Shown: positions 8,186 through 17,158, counted from the first letter of the stretch. The stretch is 64,000 nucleotides of DNA from Arsenophonus apicola (GCF_020268605.1 NZ_CP084222.1:992001-1056000); one strand, 5' to 3'. Program-made: numbers and translations. Notes: a model not told the origin generated them from the sequence alone.

Positions 8186-9394
8186 TTATTGTCTATTTTC
8201 CTCAATAACTTTATGTGGCCCAAAACACTCATAATGGATGTGACTGGTATTTACTCCCATGGCGAGCAACTGTTTGGCAATAAATTGCATAAAGTTGACA
8301 GGGCCACAGAAGTAGTAATGCATATTTTTAATATTAAGCCGTTGTTTTACTTTTGATAGATTCATTAGTCCTTGATATTGATACTGTTCGTGTTGTCTAT
8401 CTTGCTCTCGCGGATTGTTATACCAAATGGCACTGAAGCCATGGATAAAATCAGTTAATTTATTTTTCACTTCATTAGCAAAAGCGTGATGTCCGCTATG
8501 CTCTGTCGCATGTAGCCAATTTAATGGTGCTGCATGTTGTTGTTGATATAGTTTTTCCAACATACTTATCATCGGCGTTAAGCCGACACCGGCTGAAATC
8601 AGTGTCACTGGCGTATTGCTATTGGCCGTCAGAAAAAAATCTCCGCAGGGTGGTGCCAGTTTGACGATATCACCTTCGTTTATCTCGTTGTGCAGATAGT
8701 TTGATACACTACCTTTTTCTTCACGTTTTACCGCTATAGAATAACTTTTACCATTAGGCGCATTAGTTAATGAGTATTGCCGAATTTGTTGATTGGTTAG
8801 TTTTTCACGATCTTGTAAATAAATGGTTAAATATTGTCCTGGTAGAAAATCGACTACCTCATTACCATCTTCTGGAATAAATTGAAAACTGGTAATTGTT
8901 TCGCTACGAGGGATCTTTTTAGCCACTTTGAAGCGACGTAAGCCACGCCAACCACCGATACTTTTTTCATTTGTTTTATAGATTTGTTCTTCACGGTTAA
9001 TAAAGATATCGGCCAGCACAGCAAAAGCTTTAGCCCAGGCCTCAATAATTTCTTTTCCAGGCTGAAATAGCTCATCAATGGTATGTAGAAGATGATGACC
9101 AACAATCGAATAATGTTCAGGTTTTATATTCAGACTAGCGTGTTTGTGGGCAATTTTTTCAACGGCGGGTAGTAAGGCAGAAACATTATCAATATTGGTG
9201 GCATAGGCGCAAATGGCATTAAATAACGCTTCTTTTTGATCCCCATTAATTTGATGACTCATATTGAAAATATCTTTTAATTCAAGGTTATGTTGAAACA
9301 TACGTTGATAAAAATGAGCAGTTAATTTAGGGCCGGTGGAGACTATGAGAGGAATAGTTGATTTAACGGTCGCAATAGTTTGAGTATCAATCAT
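8186..9394 (-). CDS. hmp: Flavohaemoglobin, nitric oxide dioxygenase
   Basis: Hmp oxidises nitric oxide to nitrate with O2 and NAD(P)H, protecting the cell from nitrosative stress. The 402-residue product has an N-terminal globin domain (distal region LTAHFYQRMF, proximal His in AHKHASLNIKPEHY), a ferredoxin-reductase FAD domain (RQYSLTNAPN, about 210), and an NAD domain (ISAGVGLTPMISML; C-terminal YECFGPH). It is complete. It is divergent from glyA, as in E. coli, and has an NsrR-type operator 31 bases upstream of the start. Retention with its operator suggests exposure to NO, for example from a host immune response (inference). Confidence 0.97.
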   Translation of the reverse strand: MIDTQTIATVKSTIPLIVSTGPKLTAHFYQRMFQHNLELKDIFNMSHQINGDQKEALFNAICAYATNIDNVSALLPAVEKIAHKHASLNIKPEHYSIVGHHLLHTIDELFQPGKEIIEAWAKAFAVLADIFINREEQIYKTNEKSIGGWRGLRRFKVAKKIPRSETITSFQFIPEDGNEVVDFLPGQYLTIYLQDREKLTNQQIRQYSLTNAPNGKSYSIAVKREEKGSVSNYLHNEINEGDIVKLAPPCGDFFLTANSNTPVTLISAGVGLTPMISMLEKLYQQQHAAPLNWLHATEHSGHHAFANEVKNKLTDFIHGFSAIWYNNPREQDRQHEQYQYQGLMNLSKVKQRLNIKNMHYYFCGPVNFMQFIAKQLLAMGVNTSHIHYECFGPHKVIEENRQ

Positions 9395-9424
9395 ATAAAA
9401 TTCCTAAATTAGCTAATGGTTTTA

Positions 9425-9447
9425 AAGTTGCATTAAAAATGCAACTT
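9425..9447 (-). promoter_or_regulatory. NsrR-type operator of hmp
   Basis: Two perfect 10-base inverted arms (AAGTTGCATT and its complement) separated by three A:T pairs. This closely fits the NsrR consensus (AAGATGCATTT arms) and lies just upstream of hmp, the classic NsrR target. NsrR is not encoded in this window. Confidence 0.8.
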
Positions 9448-9560
9448 AAATTGTTTCCGATTAAAAGTAAATAATTAATTGTAAAAATGAGATTGAGTTA
9501 GCGTATTTAAGTTGGCAATAAAATCGCTATCGAGAAATGTTTTATTTGATGCTACATATA

Positions 9561-9576
9561 TAGCAATCGTTTGCGT
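9561..9576 (+). promoter_or_regulatory. PurR operator of glyA
   Basis: TAGCAATCGTTTGCGT matches the 16-base PurR consensus (ACGCAAACGTTTGCGT type) at all but a few positions, including the central CG. glyA is a PurR-regulated gene in E. coli, and the site lies about 105 bases before the glyA start. Confidence 0.7.
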
Positions 9577-9627
9577 AATTTTTTATTTTGGGGCTATCTC
9601 AGTGAGCTAAAAGAGTTTACACTGTGT

Positions 9628-9649
9628 GCTATTCATTTAATTGAATAGC
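9628..9649 (+). promoter_or_regulatory. Perfect dyad in the glyA leader
   Basis: An exact 8-base inverted repeat, GCTATTCA with TGAATAGC, around a 6-base centre, ending 32 bases before the glyA ATG. It contains the half-site order TTCA..TGAA rather than the TGAA..TTCA reported for MetR, so MetR binding is not assured. It could be an operator or an mRNA hairpin in the leader. Confidence 0.4.
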
Positions 9650-9681
9650 GATTTAAAATGTGGCTGAGTCAGGAGAAGTAA

Positions 9682-10935
9682 ATGTTAAAGCGTGAAATGA
9701 GTATTGCAGATTATGATCAAGAACTATGGCAGGCAATGGAAAATGAAGTTAAGCGTCAGGAAGAGCATATTGAGTTAATCGCTTCAGAAAATTATACCAG
9801 TCCAAGAGTTATGCAAGCTCAAGGTTCCCAACTTACGAATAAATACGCTGAAGGTTATCCAGGGAAGCGTTATTATGGTGGTTGTGAGTATGTTGATATT
9901 GTTGAACAACTCGCTATTGATCGCGCGAAAACTTTATTTGATGCGGATTTTGCTAATGTTCAGCCACACTCAGGTTCACAAGCTAATACTGCTGTTTATA
10001 TGGCCTTATTGCAGCCCGGCGATACGGTATTAGGCATGAATTTGGCACATGGTGGACATTTAACCCATGGATCACCGGTCAATTTTTCCGGTAAGCTTTA
10101 TAATATCGTTCCTTATGGTATCGATGAAAAGGGTAAAATTGATTACGACGATATAGCCACTCAGGCACAAAAATATAAACCTAAAATGATTATTGGTGGT
10201 TTTTCCGCTTATTCAGGCGTGGTAGATTGGGCTAAAATGCGTCAAATTGCAGATAGTGTAGGTGCTTATTTATTTGTTGATATGGCGCATGTCGCTGGTT
10301 TGATCGCTGCTGGTGTTTATCCTAATCCTGTTCCTCATGCACATGTTGTGACCACCACCACCCATAAGACTTTGGCCGGCCCTCGCGGTGGTTTGATTTT
10401 GGCTAAAGGTGGTGATGAAGAGTTTTACAAAAAACTAAATTCTGCTGTATTCCCTGGCGCTCAAGGTGGTCCGCTAATGCATGTTATTGCTGGGAAAGCG
10501 GTTGCACTAAAAGAAGCGATGGAGCCTGAATTTAAAACCTATCAACAGCAAGTGGCTAAAAATGCGAAAACGATGGTTGATGTTTTCATCAAGCGTGGTT
10601 ACAAAGTTGTTTCTGGTGGAACTGAAAACCATTTATTCTTATTAGATTTAGTGGATAAAGGGATCACCGGTAAAGAGGCGGATGCCGCACTGGGTCGTGC
10701 TAATATTACCGTCAATAAAAATAGTGTACCAAATGATCCAAAGGGTCCATTTATTACTTCAGGTATTCGTATTGGTACACCCGCCATCACTCGTCGTGGG
10801 TTTAAAGAAAAAGAATCTGCTGAATTAGCTAATTGGATATGTGATATTTTGGACAATATTGATAATGAAAGTGAGATTCAAAATATAAAACAAAAAGTAT
10901 TGTTAATTTGCCAGCAGTTTCCGGTTTATGCATAA
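9682..10935 (+). CDS. glyA: Serine hydroxymethyltransferase
   Basis: PLP enzyme that interconverts serine and glycine and loads one-carbon units on tetrahydrofolate. The 417 residues match the full E. coli length (417). The PLP-binding Lys lies in VVTTTTHKTLAGPRGG, and the tetrahydrofolate/PLP-binding stretches HIELIASENYTS and SGSQANTAVY are intact. A good ribosome site (AGGAGAAG) precedes the ATG. A PurR box lies upstream and a rho-independent terminator follows at 10964. Confidence 0.98.
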   Translation: MLKREMSIADYDQELWQAMENEVKRQEEHIELIASENYTSPRVMQAQGSQLTNKYAEGYPGKRYYGGCEYVDIVEQLAIDRAKTLFDADFANVQPHSGSQANTAVYMALLQPGDTVLGMNLAHGGHLTHGSPVNFSGKLYNIVPYGIDEKGKIDYDDIATQAQKYKPKMIIGGFSAYSGVVDWAKMRQIADSVGAYLFVDMAHVAGLIAAGVYPNPVPHAHVVTTTTHKTLAGPRGGLILAKGGDEEFYKKLNSAVFPGAQGGPLMHVIAGKAVALKEAMEPEFKTYQQQVAKNAKTMVDVFIKRGYKVVSGGTENHLFLLDLVDKGITGKEADAALGRANITVNKNSVPNDPKGPFITSGIRIGTPAITRRGFKEKESAELANWICDILDNIDNESEIQNIKQKVLLICQQFPVYA

Positions 10936-10963
10936 ATAAGTTAAAATTTTGTTATCCGTTTCA

Positions 10964-10997
10964 GCCTGTTTTAGTTATTTACTGAAATGGGCTTTTT
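10964..10997 (+). terminator. Rho-independent terminator of glyA
   Basis: Imperfect hairpin (left arm from GCCTG at 10964, right arm ending GGGC at 10992) followed by TTTTT (10993-10997), 28 bases after the glyA stop. Confidence 0.65.
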
Positions 10998-11024
10998 ACA
11001 TCGATAATTAAATGGCAATAAATA

Positions 11025-12176
11025 ATGATTATTCCATCAACACGTTGGCTTGCGTTAGATTATTTCACTTATTTTTTTGCTTATGGCATTTTTTTGCCTT
11101 TTATCGCAATTTGGCTAAATAGTGAAGGGCTTGAGGCCGATATAATCGGTATTTTGTTAGCATCGGGCCTAATTGCGCGTTTTATTGGTTCTTTGCTGAT
11201 CGCACCAATAGTAACAGGATCCCGTCACCTAATTACCACCTTGCGTCTATTTGCTGGTTTAACACTGATTTTTGCAGTTGGATTTACCGTTAGTTCACAT
11301 TGGTTATGGTTATTATTTATCATGTTGGCTTTTAATCTTTTTTTTTCACCGATGATACCTTTAACCGATGCGTTAGCCGCTAGTTGGCAAAAACAGATAA
11401 CATTTGATTATGGTAAAGTGAGGGTTTGGGGTTCGATTGCATTTATTATTAGCGCTTCTTTGATCGGTTATTTAGCGAATAACTGGGGACATAAAATAAT
11501 TATCTATGCATTACTTGTCAGCATAATAATTATGCTGTTGGCGATGTTATTACAACCTACTATTATGCCTAAAGCTACTTATCGCCAGATCGCCAATACA
11601 ACTATATCATTGAAGCAATTATTGCTTGAGAGCTCAGTTTGGCGTTTTTTACTGTGCACAACCTTATTACAGAGTTCTCATGCCGCTTATTATGGTTTTT
11701 CTTCAATTTATTGGAAAGAAGTGGGTTATTCCGATACTACTATTGGTCTGTTATGGGCTTTAAGTATTGCTGCTGAAGTGATTGTATTTACCTTTAGCTA
11801 TGTGCTTTTTCGTCATTGGCAGGCAAGTGGATTATTATTGTTAGCAGCAAGTTGTGCGGTTATTCGTTGGGGATTAATGGCTAGTTTTACCGCTTTACCA
11901 ATATTGATAGTGAGCCAACTTTTACATAGTGGTACTTTTACTGTTTGTCATCTTGCGGCAATGCGTTTTATTAGTGGACGTAGCGAAGATGAAATTATTC
12001 GTCTACAAGCATTTTATTCGGCATTGGGGCTAGGAGCGGGGTTAGCGATAGTGACAATCGTGGTGGGTTTTGTGTATGAATTTTTCCCTTTTCACCATAA
12101 CTGGGTATTTTGCTTAATGTCATTGATTGTCATTCCAGCATTATTTATTCGACCGAGTGAAAAATCACATCAATAA
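11025..12176 (+). CDS. hcaT: MFS transporter, HcaT-like (3-phenylpropionate permease family)
   Basis: A 383-residue inner-membrane protein with about 12 hydrophobic segments, closely resembling E. coli HcaT (opening TRWLALDYFTYFFAYGIFLPF, NLFFSPMIPLTDALA, DYGKVRVWGS, HSGTFTVCHLAAMR). HcaT is annotated as a 3-phenylpropionate importer from its link to the hca operon, but no hca genes are visible here, so the substrate is uncertain. It lies between glyA and suhB, near its E. coli neighbours. No frameshift is seen; the ATG lies 28 bases after the glyA terminator. Confidence 0.88.
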   Translation: MIIPSTRWLALDYFTYFFAYGIFLPFIAIWLNSEGLEADIIGILLASGLIARFIGSLLIAPIVTGSRHLITTLRLFAGLTLIFAVGFTVSSHWLWLLFIMLAFNLFFSPMIPLTDALAASWQKQITFDYGKVRVWGSIAFIISASLIGYLANNWGHKIIIYALLVSIIIMLLAMLLQPTIMPKATYRQIANTTISLKQLLLESSVWRFLLCTTLLQSSHAAYYGFSSIYWKEVGYSDTTIGLLWALSIAAEVIVFTFSYVLFRHWQASGLLLLAASCAVIRWGLMASFTALPILIVSQLLHSGTFTVCHLAAMRFISGRSEDEIIRLQAFYSALGLGAGLAIVTIVVGFVYEFFPFHHNWVFCLMSLIVIPALFIRPSEKSHQ

Positions 12177-12652
12177 ATTTGATGGTATAGTCGAACTAGT
12201 TAGCTAAACTTGTTCATTTAACTTGAATAACAGATAAATATTAACCAAGGATGCAAATAAAATTTTTTATATTAAAACTAAGCAAGTTGGCCAATCATTA
12301 AAATCCTCCTTTGCTAGCAAACAGCAATTTAATATTCCCTCATTACGTCTATTGCTTACGACTTTAATGGCGAATTGCTGATTAAATCTTTTCCACCATG
12401 TTGAAATATATAACTTATCACGCAAGCGTATTATATCCAAAATTACTTTGTCTGGTTGATAAATTATATTAATAAAATTAGTTATTTAATATTATTTATA
12501 TATATATTTATTACAAAAATGTATAAAAAACATAATGGAAATGATTATTATTTGCTTTATCATTAGCAACATTGCGATTTAGATTATTCAACTCAATCGT
12601 AATGAATAAGGTCATCTATTAATTAGGCGTCACAATACCCTAGGAGATTGAA
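12177..12652 (+). other. Intergenic region, no gene recognised
   Basis: 476 bases, very AT-rich. The E. coli csiE-yfhR interval lies between hcaT and suhB; neither gene is recognised here. A frame around 12300-12385 reads as plausible protein but ends in a stop and shows no family I know, so it may be decayed coding sequence. The last 20 bases carry the ribosome site of the next gene. Confidence 0.5.
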
Positions 12653-12949
12653 ATGAATTATTCAGTAAAATACGGATTATTAATATTATCAATTTGTTAC
12701 ATGATTTCAATTTTGTTCCCTTCCATGGCGATGGCGGCCAATGACAAAAAAGATAAGCAATATATGTGTCACGGTTGGCACGGTTATCCAAACAAGCAAA
12801 TGGATTTATTTGATCAGCCTGTTACTGCTGCTAATGAAAAAGAAGCCTTACAATCAGCGATGGGGCTAATAGGAGAGAAAGTTAAAGCGTCTAGTGATGC
12901 TAATCAGAAAATTCATACTCAAAGATGTGATGAACTTTCAGCTCAGTAA
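12653..12949 (+). CDS. Small secreted protein of unknown function
   Basis: A 98-residue product that I do not recognise. Residues 1-28 form a clear Sec signal peptide (hydrophobic core 9-22, likely cleavage after AMA), leaving a soluble, hydrophilic mature protein of about 70 residues with two cysteines (39 and 92) that could form a disulfide in the periplasm. A strong ribosome site (TAGGAGATTG) precedes the ATG and a terminator-like hairpin follows, so it looks like an independent, expressed gene. No partner gene is evident. The short Cys-bounded layout resembles small periplasmic or secreted proteins, but no function can be assigned. Confidence 0.7.
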   Translation: MNYSVKYGLLILSICYMISILFPSMAMAANDKKDKQYMCHGWHGYPNKQMDLFDQPVTAANEKEALQSAMGLIGEKVKASSDANQKIHTQRCDELSAQ

Positions 12950-12974
12950 AGTTAACTAAAAGCGTTGGTAAAAT

Positions 12975-13008
12975 ACCCCTTAATACCTAAATAGGGTTAG
13001 GGGGTTTA
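12975..13008 (+). terminator. Terminator-like hairpin after the small secreted protein gene
   Basis: ACCCC...GGGGGT stem with inner pairing (CCTA/TAGG) at 12975-13005 followed by a short TT run. It lies 26 bases after the stop at 12949. The imperfect stem makes the call moderate. Confidence 0.5.
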
Positions 13009-13203
13009 ATAGACAATCATTCTATAAGACGGCATCGACAATAACAGCAAATCTGGAAAATATTTGCCAGTTTATCTAAGCAGCTAAGTCGTGGCGAATC
13101 TTATATCTATTTGAGAGCCGCCGCCAACGAGTTAATGACAAAACCACGTCATCAAAGATTACAAACTAAATAATAAATATTGGCTAGGGCTATTTTTATT
13201 TTT

Positions 13204-14007
13204 TTAGCTTTTTAGTGGATCGCTTAACTCAGTCTGTATTTCTGGTACCATTTTTTTCACCATACGTGGACTGCCTGCCAGCAAATTGCCTGAGCAGAGA
13301 TAATTATGACCGCCAACAAAGTCAGTTATAATACCACCTGCTTCACGTACTAACAGCTCACCGGCCATAAAATCCCATGGTTTTAAGCCAATTTCAAAAA
13401 AGGCATCGACGCGACCAGCCGCAACATAAGCTAAGTCTAAAGCTGCTGACCCTGTACGGCGAAAATCGGCGCATTTTTTAAATAGTTTAGCGATAATATT
13501 AATATATGCGGCTGAATGTTGTTTCGCTTTGAAAGGAAAACCCGTGGCAATAATTGCCCCTTCTAATTCATTGGTATTTTTAAGACGAAGGCGGTAACCG
13601 TTTAATTGTGCTCCTTGGCCACGTACTGCAGTAAATAGCTCATTAAGCATAGGATTATAAATGGTGGCAACTTCTGTACGGCCGTTAATACGTACCGCGA
13701 TAGAGACGGAAAAATGGGGTAAACGTTTAGTAAAATTGGTTGTGCCATCCAAGGGATCAATAACCCACTGAATATCATTCTTCTCACCAAGTATTTGACC
13801 ACTTTCTTCAGTAATAATGGTATGGGTAGGATAAGATTTCTGGATGACTTCAATAATAATTTGTTCCGCTTTTTTATCGATATTGGTCACAAAATCATTT
13901 TGGCCTTTTGCCATTATTTCAATAGAATCCGGTTTTTCATAGCTTTTAGCAATAAAGTTGCCTGCTTGGCGAGCTGCTCGAATAGCAATAGTTAGCATTG
14001 GATGCAT
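13204..14007 (-). CDS. suhB: Inositol-1-monophosphatase / rRNA transcription antitermination factor
   Basis: SuhB dephosphorylates inositol phosphate in vitro; its main role in E. coli is within the rRNA antitermination complex with NusA/B/E/G. The 267 residues match E. coli SuhB (267) from MHPMLTIAIRAARQAG to the end. Metal-binding motifs are present: ITEESG, WVIDPLDGTTNF (DPLDGT) and the C-terminal WDFMAGELLVREAGG. It is divergent from trmJ, the usual arrangement. The gene is intact. Confidence 0.97.
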   Translation of the reverse strand: MHPMLTIAIRAARQAGNFIAKSYEKPDSIEIMAKGQNDFVTNIDKKAEQIIIEVIQKSYPTHTIITEESGQILGEKNDIQWVIDPLDGTTNFTKRLPHFSVSIAVRINGRTEVATIYNPMLNELFTAVRGQGAQLNGYRLRLKNTNELEGAIIATGFPFKAKQHSAAYINIIAKLFKKCADFRRTGSAALDLAYVAAGRVDAFFEIGLKPWDFMAGELLVREAGGIITDFVGGHNYLCSGNLLAGSPRMVKKMVPEIQTELSDPLKS

Positions 14008-14132
14008 GGGTTATTTCCACTGGAATGTTAAAGAACAAGGATTAAGCAAAGGTGGCAGTATAACAGAGATTCGTCAACATGACTATGATTGTGGTAGAAT
14101 AGCCTGATGATCAACGCCAAATAAAGACAATT

Positions 14133-14861
14133 ATGTTAGAAAATATTCGCATTATTTTGGTTGAAACCTCGCATACTGGAAATATGGGATCAACTGCCCG
14201 GGCGATGAAAACGATGGGACTAACTAATTTATACTTAGTTAATCCACTTATTTTACCGGATTTACAAGCTATTGCATTATCTGCTGGGGCCAGTGATGTG
14301 ATTGGTCAAGCGACTATCGTGGCGACATTAGATCAAGCTGTACTTGGATGCAGTTTGGTAATTGGAACTAGTGTGCGCGCTCGTACTTTATCATGGCCAC
14401 AGGTGACACCACGAGAGTGTGGTGAAAAAACCATTCGTCAGGCAATAAATTCCCCGGTGGCTATCATTTTTGGCCGCGAACGCGTTGGCTTAACCAATGA
14501 AGAACTACAGAAATGCCAATATCATCTTCATATTCCAACCAACCCTGAATATGGTTCACTCAATTTGGCAATGGCTGTTCAATTGATCAGTTATGAAATT
14601 CGTATGGCATACTTGACAATAAATGAAAAAAAATCCTCGGTGGATAATAAAGATAAGGTACAATATCCGCCAATTGAGGATATAGAACGTTTTTATATCC
14701 ATCTTGAAGCAGTGCTCAATGCATCTGGATTTATCAGAAAGCGTCACCCTGGACAAATCATGAATAAATTGCGACGTTTATTTACTCGAGCGCGTCCTGA
14801 AATGCAGGAACTCCATATTTTGCGTGGTATTCTCACATCAATTGAAAAATGGCATAAATAA
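14133..14861 (+). CDS. trmJ: tRNA (cytidine/uridine-2'-O-)-methyltransferase TrmJ
   Basis: SPOUT-class enzyme that 2'-O-methylates position 32 of several tRNAs. The 242 residues align with E. coli TrmJ (246): the opening MLENIRIILVETSHTGNMGS, the knot motifs FGRERVGLTNEEL and SLNLAMAVQ, and the C-terminal MNKLRRLFTRARP stretch. The stop overlaps the first IscR box of the isc promoter, so the isc operon starts immediately after it. Confidence 0.96.
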   Translation: MLENIRIILVETSHTGNMGSTARAMKTMGLTNLYLVNPLILPDLQAIALSAGASDVIGQATIVATLDQAVLGCSLVIGTSVRARTLSWPQVTPRECGEKTIRQAINSPVAIIFGRERVGLTNEELQKCQYHLHIPTNPEYGSLNLAMAVQLISYEIRMAYLTINEKKSSVDNKDKVQYPPIEDIERFYIHLEAVLNASGFIRKRHPGQIMNKLRRLFTRARPEMQELHILRGILTSIEKWHK

Positions 14862-14884
14862 TAGTTGAGTAAAATACTAGGTTA
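14861..14884 (+). promoter_or_regulatory. IscR type-1 site A
   Basis: ATAGTTGAGTAAAATACTAG resembles the type-1 motif bound by [2Fe-2S]-IscR (ATASYYGACT core). It lies exactly 25 bases upstream of site B, giving a tandem pair as at E. coli iscR. Confidence 0.6.
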
Positions 14885-14885
14885 A

Positions 14886-14918
14886 ATAGTTGACTAAAAT
14901 ACTCAGGAATGACACAAT
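14886..14918 (+). promoter_or_regulatory. IscR type-1 site B and isc promoter
   Basis: The site (14886-14910) begins ATAGTTGACTAAAATACTCA, very close to the IscR site in the E. coli iscR promoter. TTGACT at 14890-14895 serves as the -35 and CACAAT near 14913-14918 as the likely -10, so bound holo-IscR would cover the promoter and repress its own operon. Confidence 0.75.
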
Positions 14919-14948
14919 TTTTGTCACATTTAACTATGGGGATATATT

Positions 14949-15443
14949 ATGAGACTAACATCTAAAGGACGCTATGCAGTAACAGCCATGCTGGATGTGG
15001 CATTGCATTCAAAGACTGGGCCAGTGCCATTGGCTGATATATCGGAACGCCAGGGAATTTCGCTTTCTTATCTTGAGCAACTGTTTTCTCGACTTCGCAA
15101 AAATGAATTAGTTGCCAGTGTTCGTGGCCCTGGTGGCGGATATTTATTAGGTCGGGAGGCAAAAACTATTTTCATCGCTCAAGTTATTTCTGCTGTTGAT
15201 GAGTCGGTTGATGCAACTCGTTGTCAGGGAAGAAAAGAAGGATGCCAAGGTGGAGAGCGTTGTTTGACCCATGCATTGTGGCGTGATTTAAGTGACCGTA
15301 TTACCAGTTTTCTTAGTAATATTAGCTTACAAGAGTTGGTCAATAATCAAGAAGTACAAGAAGTTGCTGATCGTCAAGATAACGATAAACATCCGGTGAG
15401 AGCGACTCATCAATCTGAACCCATTATTAATATGCAAGCATAA
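14949..15443 (+). CDS. iscR: Fe-S cluster regulator IscR
   Basis: Rrf2-family repressor that senses Fe-S status through a [2Fe-2S] cluster. The 164 residues have the winged helix at the N-terminus (RYAVTAMLDVALHS; recognition region ISLSYLEQLFSRLRK) and cluster ligands Cys92, Cys99, Cys105 and His108. E. coli has Cys92/98/104 and His107, so one residue is inserted between the first two cysteines (CQGRKEGC). The C-terminus is somewhat divergent, as usual. First gene of the isc operon, behind two IscR boxes. Confidence 0.97.
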   Translation: MRLTSKGRYAVTAMLDVALHSKTGPVPLADISERQGISLSYLEQLFSRLRKNELVASVRGPGGGYLLGREAKTIFIAQVISAVDESVDATRCQGRKEGCQGGERCLTHALWRDLSDRITSFLSNISLQELVNNQEVQEVADRQDNDKHPVRATHQSEPIINMQA

Positions 15444-15524
15444 ATTGAACGGTTCAACAAAATAGAGTAATTGCAAAGTAATAAAATTTTGAGACGTTTT
15501 TCGTCTTATGGAGCTAGTGAGTTA

Positions 15525-16739
15525 ATGAAACTACCGATTTATTTAGACTACTCGGCGACCACACCGGTTGATCCTCGTGTCGCTGAAAAAATGATGCAGT
15601 GTATGACTATGGATGGCAATTTTGGTAATCCGTCATCCCGTTCTCACGTTTTTGGCTGGCGGGCTGAAGAGGCTGTTGATATTGCGCGTAATCAGATTGC
15701 TGAGTTAATTAATGCGGATCCGCGCGAGATTGTTTTTACTTCAGGAGCGACTGAATCAGATAACTTGGCTGTGAAAGGGGTTGCCAATTTTTATCAGAAA
15801 AAAGGCAAACATATCATTACCAGCAAAACTGAGCATAAAGCAGTTTTGGACACTTGCCGTCAACTTGAGCGTGAAGGTTTTGAAGTGACTTATCTTTCGC
15901 CAAAAAGTAGTGGTCTTATTGATCTACATGAACTTGAAGCCGCTATGCGTGTGGATACAATTTTGCTGTCAATCATGCATGTTAATAATGAGATCGGTAT
16001 TATTCAAGATATTGCCGCTATGGGTGAGCTTTGCCGCAATCGCGGTATTATTTTTCATGTTGATGCGACCCAGTCAGTAGGTAAATTACCGATTGATTTA
16101 AATGAACTAAAAATTGATTTAATGTCTTTCTCAGCACACAAACTGTATGGACCAATGGGAATAGGCGCACTTTATGTACGTCGTAAACCCCGTATTCGAC
16201 TAGAAGCCCAACAGCATGGTGGTGGTCATGAACGAGGGATGCGTTCAGGGACATTACCAGTACACCAGATTGTAGGAATGGGTGAAGCTTATCGGATTGC
16301 TAAAGCAGAAATGGCAGTAGAATCTGTTCGATTACGCGCCTTACGCCAACGCTTATGGAACGGTATTAAGAATATTGAAGAGGTTTATCTTAATGGGGAT
16401 CTGACCAACGGCGCTCCTCATATTCTCAATGTTAGTTTTAACTATGTGGAAGGTGAATCATTGATGATGGCGCTTAAAGATTTGGCGGTCTCATCAGGTT
16501 CAGCATGTACATCGGCAAGCCTTGAACCTTCATATGTACTAAGAGCATTGGGAATGAATGATGAGTTAGCACATAGTTCAATTCGTTTCTCTTTTGGTCG
16601 ATTCACTACAGAAGAAGAAATCGACTATGCCATCGAGCTAATCCACAATGCGATAGGTCGGCTGCGCGATTTTTCTCCCCTATGGGAGATGTATAAGCAG
16701 GGTGTCGATCTTAATAGCATCGAATGGGCTCATCATTAA
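15525..16739 (+). CDS. iscS: Cysteine desulfurase IscS
   Basis: PLP enzyme that takes sulfur from cysteine for Fe-S clusters and tRNA thiolation. From ATG 15525 the product is 404 residues, the E. coli length, and begins MKLPIYLDYSATTP; the frame is open upstream to 15471 but no homology supports that extension. PLP-Lys lies in SFSAHKLYG and the persulfide Cys328 in SSGSACTSASLEP. Intact. A small stem (GAGACG/CGTCTT) lies between iscR and iscS. Confidence 0.98.
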   Translation: MKLPIYLDYSATTPVDPRVAEKMMQCMTMDGNFGNPSSRSHVFGWRAEEAVDIARNQIAELINADPREIVFTSGATESDNLAVKGVANFYQKKGKHIITSKTEHKAVLDTCRQLEREGFEVTYLSPKSSGLIDLHELEAAMRVDTILLSIMHVNNEIGIIQDIAAMGELCRNRGIIFHVDATQSVGKLPIDLNELKIDLMSFSAHKLYGPMGIGALYVRRKPRIRLEAQQHGGGHERGMRSGTLPVHQIVGMGEAYRIAKAEMAVESVRLRALRQRLWNGIKNIEEVYLNGDLTNGAPHILNVSFNYVEGESLMMALKDLAVSSGSACTSASLEPSYVLRALGMNDELAHSSIRFSFGRFTTEEEIDYAIELIHNAIGRLRDFSPLWEMYKQGVDLNSIEWAHH

Positions 16740-16771
16740 TAGACGAATAGACGGTTTCAGGAGTTTACAAT

Positions 16772-17158
16772 ATGGCATATAGCGAAAAAGTAATTGATCA
16801 TTATGAAAATCCACGCAACGTAGGTTCGTTTGATAATGATGATCCCATGGTAGGTAGTGGGATGGTAGGGGCACCAGCTTGTGGTGATGTGATGAAACTT
16901 CAGATCAAAGTTAATGACGCAGGTATTATCGAAGATGCGCGCTTTAAAACTTATGGTTGTGGTTCGGCAATTGCCTCTAGTTCATTAGTAACGGAATGGA
17001 TGAAAGGTAAGACTTTGGATGAAGCAGAGACTATCAAAAATACGGCTATAGCTGAAGAGTTAGAGTTGCCACCAGTTAAAATTCACTGTTCTATTTTGGC
17101 AGAAGATGCGATTAAAGCGGCCATTGCAGACTATAAAAATAAACGGCAAAGCAAATAG
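16772..17158 (+). CDS. iscU: Fe-S cluster scaffold IscU
   Basis: Scaffold on which [2Fe-2S] clusters are built before transfer. The 128-residue protein is full length with the three cluster cysteines (Cys37 in PACGD, Cys63 in YGCGSA, Cys106 in HCSIL), Asp39, and the LPPVK peptide (about 99-103) that HscA recognises. The HscA-binding peptide is unchanged although hscA itself is interrupted. Confidence 0.98.
   Translation: MAYSEKVIDHYENPRNVGSFDNDDPMVGSGMVGAPACGDVMKLQIKVNDAGIIEDARFKTYGCGSAIASSSLVTEWMKGKTLDEAETIKNTAIAEELELPPVKIHCSILAEDAIKAAIADYKNKRQSK

Noticed and set aside
13010..13172. Possible gene remnant between the small secreted protein gene and suhB
   Set aside because: A frame ending TKPRHQRLQTK-stop looks protein-like (about 40 codons from 13050), but it lacks a start and I cannot match it to a family, so it was not listed.
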